From Gracilibacillus caseinilyticus (lineage in GTDB: Bacteria > Bacillota > Bacilli > Bacillales > Amphibacillaceae), in contig NZ_CP095072.1 of assembly GCF_022919115.1 (NCBI RefSeq), positions 3,348,001 to 3,412,000 of the forward strand: a stretch of DNA of 64,000 nt, given 5' to 3'. Each line of letters opens with the position of its first letter. The stretch's first letter is position 1. A model generated the notes under the pieces. It had not been told where the DNA came from. It ran no database searches and saw nothing but the letters and a program-made list of their open reading frames with translations. Below, piece by piece: positions 35,412-44,092 of the stretch. A program made the translations under genes and the position numbers.

Positions 35412-36011
35412 ATGTATTTATATATAACGGTGTATTTATGTTGGATTTTATGGTGTTTTGTTACTTTTTTTATGCGTAAGAACAGGAATCGATTAAAATA
35501 TATGGTCTTACTTTATCTGTGTTTAATTCTTTTACCCATAAAACTAATAATAGGAGATTTACCCGTTAACGGTTTGTTTTTATTTTTGCTTATGTATGCA
35601 GTAATGATGGTAATATTGACTAAATTTCCTGTAAAAAGATATTTACTCGTTCTGTTTATAAGTTACCTCTACGCTGTTTACTTTATTTGGCGCATCACAA
35701 GTCCTGTTCTCGATGAAAATACTTTTATTATGATTGCCATTATTAGCGGATTTCTACTGATTCATCTATTCACGAAGAACAAAGATGAGCAAATCACGAT
35801 AATAATAGCTGGATGCAGCTTTGGCCAATTGTTTTATCTGATCATTTGTAACAGTTATCACTTACAGTATACGGTCAATTATGAAACATACTTTACGATA
35901 ATATTTGCCATTCTGTTCATTATCGCTATTCAATCTTGCTGGGAATATATAATGATAAAGATTGAAAGCTTTATCAAATCACTCGAGTACAAAAAGAGGT
36001 GGAATACGTGA
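35412..36011 (+). CDS. yphA: Membrane protein YphA
   Basis: Integral membrane protein of about 199 residues with six or so hydrophobic helices and hardly any soluble part. It matches the B. subtilis YphA (SeaA) in position, size and layout, between ypfD and der; that protein is implicated in spore envelope assembly. ATG at 35412 follows AAAGGTG; GTG 35403 and ATG 35406 overlap that site. Its stop overlaps the next start as GTGA. Confidence 0.75.
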   Translation: MYLYITVYLCWILWCFVTFFMRKNRNRLKYMVLLYLCLILLPIKLIIGDLPVNGLFLFLLMYAVMMVILTKFPVKRYLLVLFISYLYAVYFIWRITSPVLDENTFIMIAIISGFLLIHLFTKNKDEQITIIIAGCSFGQLFYLIICNSYHLQYTVNYETYFTIIFAILFIIAIQSCWEYIMIKIESFIKSLEYKKRWNT

Positions 36012-36898
36012 ATCCATTCATATATCCGATTCTATTCGGTATTATTATTGGGACGCTTGCTAGAATGGTTATGTTGAAAACGGATTACCGACAGTATCCT
36101 ACCTATTTACACGGTAAAATCATTCATTTAGCATTAGGGTTTATCGCTGCCAATTTAGGTGCGGTAGCGGTACCTGCAATATTAGAAAAAGAATATACAG
36201 CCGTCACGTTTCTCACCATTGCTGCTTCACAATTTCGAGAAGTGCGTAACATGGAACGGAATACGCTGACAGAAATGGATAGTTATGAATTGGTGCCGAG
36301 AGGGAAGACATATATAGAAGGTATTGCCATAGCATTTGAAAGTCGAAATTATTTAGTTATTTTTACTTCGTTGCTTTCAACATTAACATACATAGCCTTA
36401 AATATATATGCAGCTGTTATTGTGGCGTTCATTTGTTATTTGCTTATTCACAAATATATGAGCGGATCAACGATGAAGGATATCGTTGACATTGAACTTT
36501 CTAAAATTTCCTTCGATGGAGCAGGTCTTTATGTAGACAATATTTACATTATGAATATCGGGTTACCAGAACGACAGGAGGAAATATTAAAATACGGAAT
36601 GGGATTCGTCATGAAACCAAAAAACTTCGATGTCCGCTCGACCATTGCTAATTTAGGGCAGCGACAGGCCATCTTGCATGATATTTCCGTTTCATTGGGA
36701 GTTGTACGAGATTCGGGTACACCCGCACTGGTTCCGTTAATTAAACGTGATTTAGATGATGGCAGAATTGGTATTTTTATATTACCACAAGAGAAAGACA
36801 ACAAGAAAGCCTTAAAAGTATTGCAATCCGTTCCTGTTCTCGAGAATGCTATTCGTATGCCATCTGAATCCAGTGCTGATAAAAGGAGTGGTGCATAA
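36008..36898 (+). CDS. YIEGIA-family membrane protein
   Basis: Member of the YIEGIA family, named for a motif that is visible here in PRGKTYIEGIAIAFE near residue 105. N-terminal and central hydrophobic helices are followed by a soluble C-terminal half. GTG at 36008 was chosen because AGAGGTGG lies just before it and it overlaps the yphA stop; GTG at 35999 is less well placed. 296 residues. The next gene starts inside its stop codon (TAATG) and encodes its recognised small partner. Role unknown; sporulation has been suggested for the family. Confidence 0.8.
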   Translation: MNPFIYPILFGIIIGTLARMVMLKTDYRQYPTYLHGKIIHLALGFIAANLGAVAVPAILEKEYTAVTFLTIAASQFREVRNMERNTLTEMDSYELVPRGKTYIEGIAIAFESRNYLVIFTSLLSTLTYIALNIYAAVIVAFICYLLIHKYMSGSTMKDIVDIELSKISFDGAGLYVDNIYIMNIGLPERQEEILKYGMGFVMKPKNFDVRSTIANLGQRQAILHDISVSLGVVRDSGTPALVPLIKRDLDDGRIGIFILPQEKDNKKALKVLQSVPVLENAIRMPSESSADKRSGA

Positions 36899-37083
36899 TG
36901 GTGTTAGAGAAAGCGATATTAGCAACCATTACAACTGATGCCAGCAAAGTAACGGCAGGAGCATCCATTTTCATTTGTGAATCAAAAGAAGAAATGGACA
37001 AAGTAGCTGCAAACTTGGAAGCAATCTTGGATGGAATCAGTCATGCGTTAAGTGATGAAATTTATATTATAGTCAAACATTGA
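36898..37083 (+). CDS. Small partner (capping-complex) protein of the YIEGIA family
   Basis: 61-residue protein with alternating strand and helix pattern (ILATITTDASKVTAGASIFI, then a helix KEEMDKVAANLEAIL). In databases a small family of this size, found directly after YIEGIA genes, is called the capping complex subunit for YIEGIA; this gene fits by size, sequence feel and TAATG overlap. AAAGGAG precedes the start. Function unknown. Confidence 0.72.
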   Translation: MVLEKAILATITTDASKVTAGASIFICESKEEMDKVAANLEAILDGISHALSDEIYIIVKH

Positions 37084-37220
37084 TAGTTAGTAAACGATAA
37101 TATTATTATGTAAACTAAATGAAATAAACTTGTTTTCATTGGTACAGTTGTGGTAATTTAGTAAAGTGATAATTTACACAAATTTAGCAGAAAATTAATT
37201 AGTAGGAAGGATGTGCCTTC

Positions 37221-38531
37221 ATGAGAAGTTCTGTAGTAGCAATTGTAGGAAGGCCAAATGTAGGGAAATCTACCATCTTTAACCGATTGGTAGGAGAAAG
37301 AATTTCTATTGTAGAAGATATTCCAGGTGTAACACGGGATCGGATATACGCCAAAGCAGAATGGCTCAATTCCACTTTTCGTTTAATTGATACAGGTGGT
37401 ATTGAAATTGGTGATGAGCCATTATTAATACAAATGCGTGAACAAGCAGAAGTTGCAATTCGTGAAGCGGATGTCATCATTTTTCTTGTCAATGGAAGAG
37501 AAGGGATTACAGCTGCAGATGAAGAAGTTTCCAAAATATTATATAAATCCAATAAACCAGTTGTACTGGCAGTAAATAAAGTTGATAATCCTGATATGCG
37601 TGAGCAGATTTATGAGTTCTATGCATTAGGATTTGGGGAGCCATACCCGATTTCTGGTACTCATGGACTAGGTTTAGGCGATTTATTAGATAGTGTCGTT
37701 AATTTATTTCCAGAACGGGAAAATGAAATAGTGGATGATGATATTATACATTTCAGCTTGATCGGAAGGCCGAATGTCGGGAAGTCATCTTTAGTCAATG
37801 CACTTTTAAATGAAGAACGTGTAATTGTCAGTGACATTGCGGGAACGACAAGGGACGCAATCGACACTAATTTTGAAAAAGATGATCGAGAGTTCGTGAT
37901 CATAGACACAGCAGGAATGCGAAAACGAGGAAAAATCTATGAAACTACCGAAAAATACAGTATTCTCCGTGCTTTGAAGGCCATTGAACGGTCTGATGTT
38001 GTATTAACATTGATCGATGCTGAAACAGGTATTATTGAACAAGATAAAAAAATCGCCGGTTATGCTCATGATGCTGGTAAAGCAGTCGTAATTGTAGTCA
38101 ACAAATGGGATACTATTTTGCAACATGATCAGGCGATTAAAGAATTTGAAGAAAAAGTACGAGCGCATTTTCAATTTTTAGATTATGCTCCCATCATTTA
38201 TTTATCGGCAAAAACAAAAAAACGAATTCACACATTATTACCTAAAGTAATCCAGGCAAGTGAAAACCATACAAAACGGGTGGAAACAAACGTATTAAAT
38301 GATGTAATCATGGATGCACTAGCGATTAATCCAGCACCATCTAAGCATGGAAAGAAATTAAAGGTTCTTTATGCGACGCAGGTGGCCGTAAAACCACCAA
38401 CATTTGTGGTATTCGTCAATGATCCAGAGCTTATGCACTTTTCTTATGAACGCTTCCTAGAAAACCAAATTCGTGAAGCATTTGGATTCGAAGGTACCCC
38501 GATTAAAATCTATGCGAGAAAACGTAGTTAG
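37221..38531 (+). CDS. der: Ribosome assembly GTPase Der (EngA)
   Basis: Essential GTPase for 50S subunit assembly, with two tandem G domains and a KH-like C-terminus. First domain: [17 protein letters not shown]. Second domain, from about residue 175: [23 protein letters not shown]. The C-terminal domain contains [26 protein letters not shown]. 436 residues, full length. GTAGGAAGGATG precedes ATG. It is followed by gpsA as in B. subtilis. Confidence 0.97.
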   Translation: MRSSVVAIVGRPNVGKSTIFNRLVGERISIVEDIPGVTRDRIYAKAEWLNSTFRLIDTGGIEIGDEPLLIQMREQAEVAIREADVIIFLVNGREGITAADEEVSKILYKSNKPVVLAVNKVDNPDMREQIYEFYALGFGEPYPISGTHGLGLGDLLDSVVNLFPERENEIVDDDIIHFSLIGRPNVGKSSLVNALLNEERVIVSDIAGTTRDAIDTNFEKDDREFVIIDTAGMRKRGKIYETTEKYSILRALKAIERSDVVLTLIDAETGIIEQDKKIAGYAHDAGKAVVIVVNKWDTILQHDQAIKEFEEKVRAHFQFLDYAPIIYLSAKTKKRIHTLLPKVIQASENHTKRVETNVLNDVIMDALAINPAPSKHGKKLKVLYATQVAVKPPTFVVFVNDPELMHFSYERFLENQIREAFGFEGTPIKIYARKRS

Positions 38532-38542
38532 AGGTGATCAGC

Positions 38543-39583
38543 ATGTCAAAAGTAGCTGTAATTGGTGCGGGTAGCTGGGGAACAGCTTTAGCAATGGTGT
38601 TATGCGATAACCATCACGACGTTAGGATTTGGACACATAATACGGAGCAAAAGCAACGAATGGAGCAAGAAGGGAAGAACCAGAAATATCTTCCCGACAT
38701 TCCATTACCGTCCTCTTTAACTATCCATGACGATTTAGCATTGGCAGTTGAAGAAGTAGAAGCAATTGTATTAGTTGTTCCAACAAAAGCTATTCGTGAA
38801 ACATGTCAACGATTAGATCAGGTTCTGCGTCATCAGGTTGTTATGATTCATGCAAGTAAAGGTATTGAACCTGACAGTCATTACCGTATTTCTGAAATGA
38901 TTAACGAAGAACTGGATAGTACTCATTATCAGGAAGTGGCCGTGCTGTCAGGGCCGAGCCATGCTGAAGAAGTAAGCTTAAAACATCCAACCACTGTAAC
39001 AGCAGCTTCTGAAGATGAATCGTTAGCTTCGTTTACACAGGATTTATTTATGAATCAATATTTCAGAGTGTACACGAGTACGGATGTGATAGGAGTAGAA
39101 TTGGGAGGCGCTTTAAAAAATATTATAGCTTTAGGTGCTGGTATTTCCGATGGGCTTGGCTATGGAGATAATGCGAAAGCAGCGCTCATTACAAGAGGGC
39201 TTGCTGAAATCACACGATTGGCATCTGTAAAGGGTGCTAATCCTTTAACTTTTATTGGATTGACAGGCGTTGGCGATCTCATCGTAACTTGTACAAGTTC
39301 ACACAGCAGAAATTGGCGAGCTGGTAACTTACTCGGCCAAGGATTATCGTTAGATGAGGTCCTCAGTAAGATGGGGATGGTTGTAGAAGGAATTCGTACG
39401 ACTGAAGCAGTGACTCAACTAGGCCAAGAAGAGAAAATAGAAATGCCGATTACGACAGGAATTTACGATGTCATTCACCAAAATAAGTCGCCAAAAAAAG
39501 TAGTAGATGAGTTAATGGCGAGAGACAGAACGACAGAAATTGATGATATTTCTGATATTCTCTTCAATCGAGATAAGGATTAA
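38543..39583 (+). CDS. gpsA: Glycerol-3-phosphate dehydrogenase [NAD(P)+]
   Basis: Makes sn-glycerol 3-phosphate from dihydroxyacetone phosphate for phospholipid synthesis. The dinucleotide motif GAGSWGTA is at 8-15; the catalytic lysine is in VELGGALKNIIALGAG, and GLTGVGDLIVTC and GMVVEGIRTT are family blocks. 346 residues from ATG at 38543, which follows AGAGGTGATC; the ATG at 38534 lies inside that site. Confidence 0.96.
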   Translation: MSKVAVIGAGSWGTALAMVLCDNHHDVRIWTHNTEQKQRMEQEGKNQKYLPDIPLPSSLTIHDDLALAVEEVEAIVLVVPTKAIRETCQRLDQVLRHQVVMIHASKGIEPDSHYRISEMINEELDSTHYQEVAVLSGPSHAEEVSLKHPTTVTAASEDESLASFTQDLFMNQYFRVYTSTDVIGVELGGALKNIIALGAGISDGLGYGDNAKAALITRGLAEITRLASVKGANPLTFIGLTGVGDLIVTCTSSHSRNWRAGNLLGQGLSLDEVLSKMGMVVEGIRTTEAVTQLGQEEKIEMPITTGIYDVIHQNKSPKKVVDELMARDRTTEIDDISDILFNRDKD

Positions 39584-39610
39584 CTGTTTAACTCCTCCCT
39601 GCATACTATA
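39583..39610 (+). promoter_or_regulatory. Sigma-K promoter of the spoVIF-like gene
   Basis: AC (39583-39584), a 17-base spacer and CATACTATA (39602-39610) match the sigma-K pattern AC-N17-CATANNNTA exactly. spoVIF (yjcC) is a late mother-cell gene in B. subtilis, which fits. Confidence 0.55.
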
Positions 39611-39638
39611 GGAATGACTATAGTAGTTAGGAGGAGTT
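39590..39638. terminator. Stem-loop between gpsA and spoVIF, overlapping promoter and ribosome-binding site
   Basis: AACTCCTCC (39590-39598) pairs with GGAGGAGTT (39630-39638), and inside it ACTATA (39605-39610) pairs with TATAGT (39619-39624). It may terminate gpsA transcripts; the T-tract is short (ATTTTG). Read-through transcripts from gpsA would have the spoVIF ribosome-binding site buried in this stem, while transcripts from the sigma-K promoter, starting near 39617, would not contain the left arm. Confidence 0.55.
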
Positions 39639-39641
39639 ATT

Positions 39642-39902
39642 TTGAGTGATTTTAAACAAAATATGTTCGATCAGATCCAGAAAAAATCAAATATTCAACC
39701 AGATCAAATCATGAAAGTGGCCCAATCGGTTCAGAGTGCTGATTTTTCTGATGAAAAAACAGTAAGAAAATTAGTGAAGCAATTGGCTCGCCTCTCCGGT
39801 AAACCTGTATCAAAGCAAAAAGAGGATAAAATTGTCAAGGCCATTATCAATAATAATATGCCTAAGGATATTGGTACTCTAAGTAAATTATTTAAAAATT
39901 AG
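39642..39902 (+). CDS. spoVIF: Stage VI sporulation protein F family protein
   Basis: 86-residue protein of the SpoVIF family (YjcC in B. subtilis, needed for late spore coat and resistance properties). Family-like stretches are IMKVAQSVQSADFSDEKTVR and VKAIINNNMPKDIGTLSKLF. TTG start with AGGAGGAG upstream. A sigma-K-type promoter precedes it. In B. subtilis spoVIF is elsewhere on the chromosome, so this position between gpsA and yphE is noteworthy. Confidence 0.82.
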   Translation: MSDFKQNMFDQIQKKSNIQPDQIMKVAQSVQSADFSDEKTVRKLVKQLARLSGKPVSKQKEDKIVKAIINNNMPKDIGTLSKLFKN

Positions 39903-40003
39903 TATTCATAGGCACATGAGGATGCAAGGTAATATTGCTTCGCATACAATAAACCGCACAAGCATTCACTTTCAGGGTGATAATGGGTATTTATTTAGTC
40001 ATT

Positions 40004-40042
40004 AACCGGAGTAGATCTTCCCCTACTGCTTCGGTTTTTTTA
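40004..40042 (+). terminator. Terminator after spoVIF-like gene
   Basis: AACCGGA with TTCGGTT (one mismatch) and GTAG with CTAC form an interrupted stem, followed by a run of T. It lies 100 bases after the gene; the remaining sequence up to yphE shows no gene. Confidence 0.55.
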
Positions 40043-40176
40043 TTATTTATTAGTTGAATAAGCCCATTTATTGCAAGTTTGTCAGACTGCTAACATATAG
40101 TTATCTCTCTTTGAAAACTATGTTATAATATGTAGCGAATCTTTATCGAATTATGCCTAGAGAGGATGAAAAACAG

Positions 40177-40377
40177 TTGTCAGCTTCATTAATGAAAATG
40201 TGGATATCCTTTGGAGGGATGGGTGCACTCATTCTTGCAATGGTGTTAATATTATTAAGCAGATATAAATTGAAAGGTATACTATCCATCATAGTAGCAG
40301 TTATTGCATACGTTTGCTTATTCTTTGGTGGGATCATTATTGCCTTAGTTGTTTTAAGTGGACCTACGGGTGCCTGA
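40177..40377 (+). CDS. yphE: DUF2768 membrane protein YphE
   Basis: 66-residue protein with two hydrophobic helices (MGALILAMVLILLSRY and ILSIIVAVIAYVCLFFGGIIIALVVL). It matches B. subtilis YphE, which starts in the same way before KMxISFGGMG. TTG at 40177 was preferred to ATG at 40153 because AGAGGA lies ten bases before it and the homologue starts at that position. It is followed 20 bases later by yphF. Function unknown. Confidence 0.82.
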   Translation: MSASLMKMWISFGGMGALILAMVLILLSRYKLKGILSIIVAVIAYVCLFFGGIIIALVVLSGPTGA

Positions 40378-40397
40378 TAAGGAGGATGAGAAACGTA

Positions 40398-41126
40398 ATG
40401 TTACATAAATTCACAGCGCTTTTATTAAGTGTTATTTTACTGGCCGGCTGTATGTATCCGGAAGAAAACCTAAGTGAAAATCAGATTTCAAATGATACTC
40501 AGCTTCAAACTGTACAACAAGCGATAAATCAATATTCGGAACAAACGGGAGGATTATTACCAATTCAGACAAAAGAAAATGACACGCCATTATATCAAAA
40601 ATATGTGATCGATTTCAGCATGTTAAAACAAAACGGACTAATTCAATCGATTCCTGCCACTGCTTTTGAAAATGGCGGTAGTTATCAATATGTACTTGTC
40701 GATGTTGAAGAAAACCCTACGGTTAAAGTGATTGACTTGCATTTAACGGATGAGATTCGAACAATTCAACAACGACTTTTCATTTATCGTAGCGATCATA
40801 CATATCCTCCATTCGGTAAGAAGGTAGCAGAAGGTATTTACGAACTGGACTATGAGAAACTAAACCTGGATGCAAAACCACAAGTGCACAGTCCCTATTC
40901 TGAAAACACGTTGCCTGTTTATATTACCGCTGAAGGTGAATTATTGATCGATTACCGGATTGACCTTTACCAAGCACTTCAAAGTAAAGAACACCAATAT
41001 AATAACGGAGACGATATTCGTCCTATATTAATAAAAGATTATCCGGTTGTTCCTGCTTACAGTATTCCGTATACAATTAAAGATGGAGAACCAGTCTTTG
41101 CGCCTGATCTCGAGGAAGGCTGGTAA
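40398..41126 (+). CDS. yphF: Lipoprotein YphF
   Basis: Predicted lipoprotein of unknown function. A signal peptide with lipobox ILLAGC gives a lipid-anchored cysteine near residue 18. The rest is a 220-residue soluble domain with pairs of aromatic and proline motifs such as YRSDHTYPPFGKKVAEGIYELDYEKL. ATG at 40398 lies 12 bases after AAGGAGG; ATG at 40386 directly abuts it and was rejected. Size and place (yphE-yphF-spoIVA) match B. subtilis. Confidence 0.85.
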   Translation: MLHKFTALLLSVILLAGCMYPEENLSENQISNDTQLQTVQQAINQYSEQTGGLLPIQTKENDTPLYQKYVIDFSMLKQNGLIQSIPATAFENGGSYQYVLVDVEENPTVKVIDLHLTDEIRTIQQRLFIYRSDHTYPPFGKKVAEGIYELDYEKLNLDAKPQVHSPYSENTLPVYITAEGELLIDYRIDLYQALQSKEHQYNNGDDIRPILIKDYPVVPAYSIPYTIKDGEPVFAPDLEEGW

Positions 41127-41132
41127 TCAACG

Positions 41133-41165
41133 AAAAAAACTTATCCGATTGGGTAAGTTTTTTTC
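41133..41165 (+). terminator. Terminator after yphF
   Basis: AAAAAAACTTATCC pairs with GGGTAAGTTTTTTT around a short loop. Confidence 0.88.
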
Positions 41166-41215
41166 TTATATACGCAAAAGAATTGCCATTCTGATCGATT
41201 AAACAGGAGGTAACG

Positions 41216-41441
41216 TGGTTCATCTCATTCTGCGTTTAGAAAGCTTAAAGGCGAATTGCAGAAACAATCAGATATCGCTCAGGCAAATCACTTCGCGCCT
41301 GTGGGGCACGGCAAATCCCACGGGAGTCTACGTGATTGGCCTGCGCAAGAGTGCAGGCTCTACAACTGATGTCACAGGAAAGTATATACTCATTCAGATA
41401 ATACATAATGTCTAGCACCACTTAACATAATCTGTATTATA
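41216..41441. repeat. Composite intergenic repeat, type A relative
   Basis: Part of the 630-base gap before spoIVA. Its right end (41420-41441) is a copy of the type A terminal motif ending CTGTATTATA. Inside, TTCGCGCCTGTGGGGCACGG near 41300 is the reverse of a motif near 54280 (CCGTGCCCCGCAAGACGCGAA), and a motif with GACTCCCGT in reverse matches 35043. The short open frame at 41215-41415 runs through the repeat and has no family resemblance. From 41445 to 41670 I see nothing identifiable. Confidence 0.55.
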
Positions 41442-41670
41442 GGTAGCTTTGTACATATTCAAGTTAGTTAGAACGCTCGGAGGGAGCAAATTTTTCTTTA
41501 AAAAGATAGTGAAGTATAATGCTTCATGTATCATATTGAAGTCATAACGAATTGGCCAAGTTTCAAATAAATGGGCATATTCAATGTTCCACTTTCATAC
41601 CTTGTCATTAGTACTGGATAACTGAGTTGACGTATATTCCATGAAAGTTTATTTATTATGCGAATATCTT

Positions 41671-41700
41671 GCATAAAATAGTAGGACAACATCATAGAAT
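41671..41700 (+). promoter_or_regulatory. Sigma-E promoter of spoIVA
   Basis: GCATAAA (41671-41677) and CATAGAAT (41693-41700) are 15 bases apart, close to KMATATT-N14/15-CATACAHT. spoIVA is sigma-E dependent in B. subtilis. Transcription would start near 41707, 50 bases before the start codon. Confidence 0.6.
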
Positions 41701-41756
41701 AGAATTGTCAAAGATTCGAATGAATGATGAGGTCGAACAGATCGGGAGGGGATCAT

Positions 41757-43235
41757 TTGGAAAGGGTAGATATCTTCAAGGATATTTCAAAGCGAACGAA
41801 TGGTGATATTTATTTAGGAGTCGTTGGTGCAGTTCGAACAGGGAAATCAACATTTATTAAGAAGTTCATGGAAAAGACGGTCTTGCCTAATATCGCAAAT
41901 GAAAGTGATAGACTAAGAGCGCAAGATGAATTACCACAAAGTGCAGCAGGAAAAACTATTATGACAACAGAGCCAAAATTTGTTCCAAACCAAGCTGTAT
42001 CGTTAACAGTAGAAGAAGGATTAGAAGTAAATGTCCGATTAGTAGATTGTGTTGGGTATACGGTAAATAGTGCACAAGGGTTCGAAGATGAAAATGGTCC
42101 ACGGATGATTCACACACCTTGGTATGAAGAACCGATTCCTTTTCATGATGCAGCGGAAATCGGAACTCGAAAGGTCATCCAAGAACACTCTACGATGGGT
42201 ATTGTCGTTACGACAGACGGCTCGATTGGCGAGATCCCTCGTGAAGATTATGAAGAAGCAGAAAATCGTGTGGTGGACGAACTAAAAGAAGTAGGAAAGC
42301 CTTTCATCATGATCATTAACTCTGTCCAACCTTATAATCAGGAAACTGAATTATTAAGACAAGAACTATCTGAAAAACACGATATTCCAGTGTTGTCCAT
42401 GAGTGTTGAAAGCATGTCAGAACATGATGTTAATAATGTTCTGCGTGAAGTTCTTTATGAGTTTCCAGTACTTGAAGTGAATGTTAATTTACCAAGCTGG
42501 GTACTAGTGCTTGATGAATCACATTGGCTTCGACAAAATTATCAGCTTGCAATCGAAGAAACGGTAAAAGATATTAGACGTTTACGAGATGTAGATCATG
42601 TTATCGGCCAATTTGACCAATTTGATTACATTCAGCAAGCTTCACTAGCAGGGATTGAAATGGGTGAAGGTGTAGCAGATATCGATCTTCACGCACCGGA
42701 TGAATTATATGACCAAGTATTAAAAGAAATTGTAGGCGAAGAGATCCGCGGAAAAGATCACTTGCTTCAACTTATGCAAGAATTCACTAATGCAAAGCGA
42801 GAATATGATCAAATTTCAGATGCATTAAAAATGGTGAAGCAAACAGGCTATGGGGTAGCAGCACCTGCTTTAGCGGACATGGCATTAGAAGAGCCAGAGA
42901 TTATTCGTCAAGGACCTCGCTTCGGTGTTAGATTGAAAGCTGTTGCACCTTCTATTCACATGATCAAAGTTGATGTGGAATCAGAATTTGCTCCTATTAT
43001 CGGTACGGAAAAACAAAGTGAGGAATTAGTTCGTTATCTAATGCAAGATTTTGAAGAGGACCCGCTTTCCATCTGGCAATCTGATATTTTCGGACGCTCT
43101 TTAAGCTCTATCGTAAGGGAAGGAATCCAGGCTAAACTGTCATTAATGCCTGAAAACGCCAGATTTAAATTGAAAGAAACATTAGAGCGCATCATCAATG
43201 AAGGATCAGGCGGACTAATCGCCATCATATTATAA
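41757..43235 (+). CDS. spoIVA: Spore coat assembly ATPase SpoIVA
   Basis: Cytoskeletal ATPase that polymerises on the forespore surface and forms the coat basement layer. Walker A is GAVRTGKST (24-32); VDCVGYT is the Walker B region with the conserved threonine, and the middle and C-terminal domains end in the highly conserved GSGGLIAIIL that anchors to SpoVM-marked membrane. TTG at 41757 (reads MERVDIFKDI, matching B. subtilis MEKVDIFKDI) follows GGGAGGGGA; the frame extends upstream to 41724. 492 residues, full length. Confidence 0.97.
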   Translation: MERVDIFKDISKRTNGDIYLGVVGAVRTGKSTFIKKFMEKTVLPNIANESDRLRAQDELPQSAAGKTIMTTEPKFVPNQAVSLTVEEGLEVNVRLVDCVGYTVNSAQGFEDENGPRMIHTPWYEEPIPFHDAAEIGTRKVIQEHSTMGIVVTTDGSIGEIPREDYEEAENRVVDELKEVGKPFIMIINSVQPYNQETELLRQELSEKHDIPVLSMSVESMSEHDVNNVLREVLYEFPVLEVNVNLPSWVLVLDESHWLRQNYQLAIEETVKDIRRLRDVDHVIGQFDQFDYIQQASLAGIEMGEGVADIDLHAPDELYDQVLKEIVGEEIRGKDHLLQLMQEFTNAKREYDQISDALKMVKQTGYGVAAPALADMALEEPEIIRQGPRFGVRLKAVAPSIHMIKVDVESEFAPIIGTEKQSEELVRYLMQDFEEDPLSIWQSDIFGRSLSSIVREGIQAKLSLMPENARFKLKETLERIINEGSGGLIAIIL

Positions 43236-43243
43236 CCATTTAG

Positions 43244-43281
43244 AAAAAAAGCGTTAATGTAGAGACATTACGCTTTTTTTG
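43244..43281 (+). terminator. Terminator after spoIVA
   Basis: AAAAAAGCGT...AATGT pairs with ACATT...ACGCTTTTTT around AGAG, with a single bulged T. Confidence 0.88.
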
Positions 43282-43332
43282 TTTGTGTATTCTTAGACAC
43301 TTCCAAATGAATGTTAAGCAAGAATTTCGAAG

Positions 43333-43366
43333 AAAACCGGGGCATAAATTCCCGGTTTTTATTTTT
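43333..43366. terminator. Second hairpin between spoIVA and hbs
   Basis: AAAACCGGG (43333-43341) pairs with CCCGGTTTT (43351-43359), followed by TATTTTT. Its presence so soon after the first terminator suggests back-up termination. Other than promoters, the 530-base gap to hbs has no gene. Confidence 0.75.
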
Positions 43367-43648
43367 GGATAAGTATAGTATATTAGCAAATGTTTTACTG
43401 GAACGATTTGCTATTTTCAAGAGGGACTTTAAAATAAACGAGAGATAGCGCTTATTCTCACGTTTTTACTGTATATTCAGCTAGTTATATGGCAATAATA
43501 GGTAATAGGAAACAATAAATCAGCAAAAGATTATTATATCAACGTTTGAAAACACTTGCATCGTAGAATTACATGTGATAACATTCAGGATAACTTAACA
43601 ATAAATAGACAAAATATTATTTTTTTCTTGCTGAATAGCTATAAATTG

Positions 43649-43677
43649 TTGAATTATCTTTAAATCTCAGTTATGAT
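43649..43677 (+). promoter_or_regulatory. Sigma-A promoter of hbs
   Basis: TTGAAT (43649-43654) and TATGAT (43672-43677) with a 17-base spacer, about 80 bases before the gene. A second pair, TTGCAT and TAACAT, 17 bases apart, lies near 43557-43585; B. subtilis hbs also has two promoters. Confidence 0.6.
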
Positions 43678-43766
43678 AAGCCTTGTCATCCTTTAAAGAT
43701 GGCAATTAGCTATAAATATTCCATTTGTTAAAAATTTATAGCTTACATTGGGAGGAGGTGAATATC

Positions 43767-44039
43767 ATGAACAAAACAGATCTAATCAATGCAGTTGCTG
43801 AAAAAAGTGAACTATCTAAAAAAGATGCAACAAAAGCTGTAGATGCAGTTTTTGAATCTATCATGGATTCACTAAAAGATAGCGAAAAAGTTCAACTAAT
43901 TGGTTTTGGTAATTTTGAAGTACGCGAGCGTGCTGCACGTAAAGGGCGTAATCCACAAACTGGGGATGAAATCGAAATTCCAGCAAGCAAAGTGCCTGCT
44001 TTTAAACCAGGTAAAGCCCTTAAAGATATCGTAAAATAA
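43767..44039 (+). CDS. hbs: DNA-binding protein HU
   Basis: Histone-like HU protein, the major nucleoid protein. 90 residues; [20 protein letters not shown], the [13 protein letters not shown] hinge and the DNA-binding arm [20 protein letters not shown] are typical. The very strong GGAGGAGGTG precedes ATG at 43767; an upstream in-frame start at 43725 is not used. In B. subtilis mtrA and mtrB follow it; here they are missing and the next gene is hepS. Confidence 0.97.
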   Translation: MNKTDLINAVAEKSELSKKDATKAVDAVFESIMDSLKDSEKVQLIGFGNFEVRERAARKGRNPQTGDEIEIPASKVPAFKPGKALKDIVK

Positions 44040-44061
44040 TATGGTATTACATATGGGCAAT

Positions 44062-44092
44062 AAAAAGGGTGCATACCGCACCCTTTTTTCTT
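44062..44092 (+). terminator. Terminator after hbs
   Basis: AAAAAGGGTGC (44062-44072) pairs with GCACCCTTTTT (44078-44088) and T residues follow. Confidence 0.9.

Noticed and set aside
41215..41415. 66-codon + strand frame before spoIVA
   Set aside because: It has AGGAGG upstream, but its whole length lies in a composite intergenic repeat, its composition is unlike real genes, and parts recur at 54.3 kb and 35.0 kb in other frames and strands.
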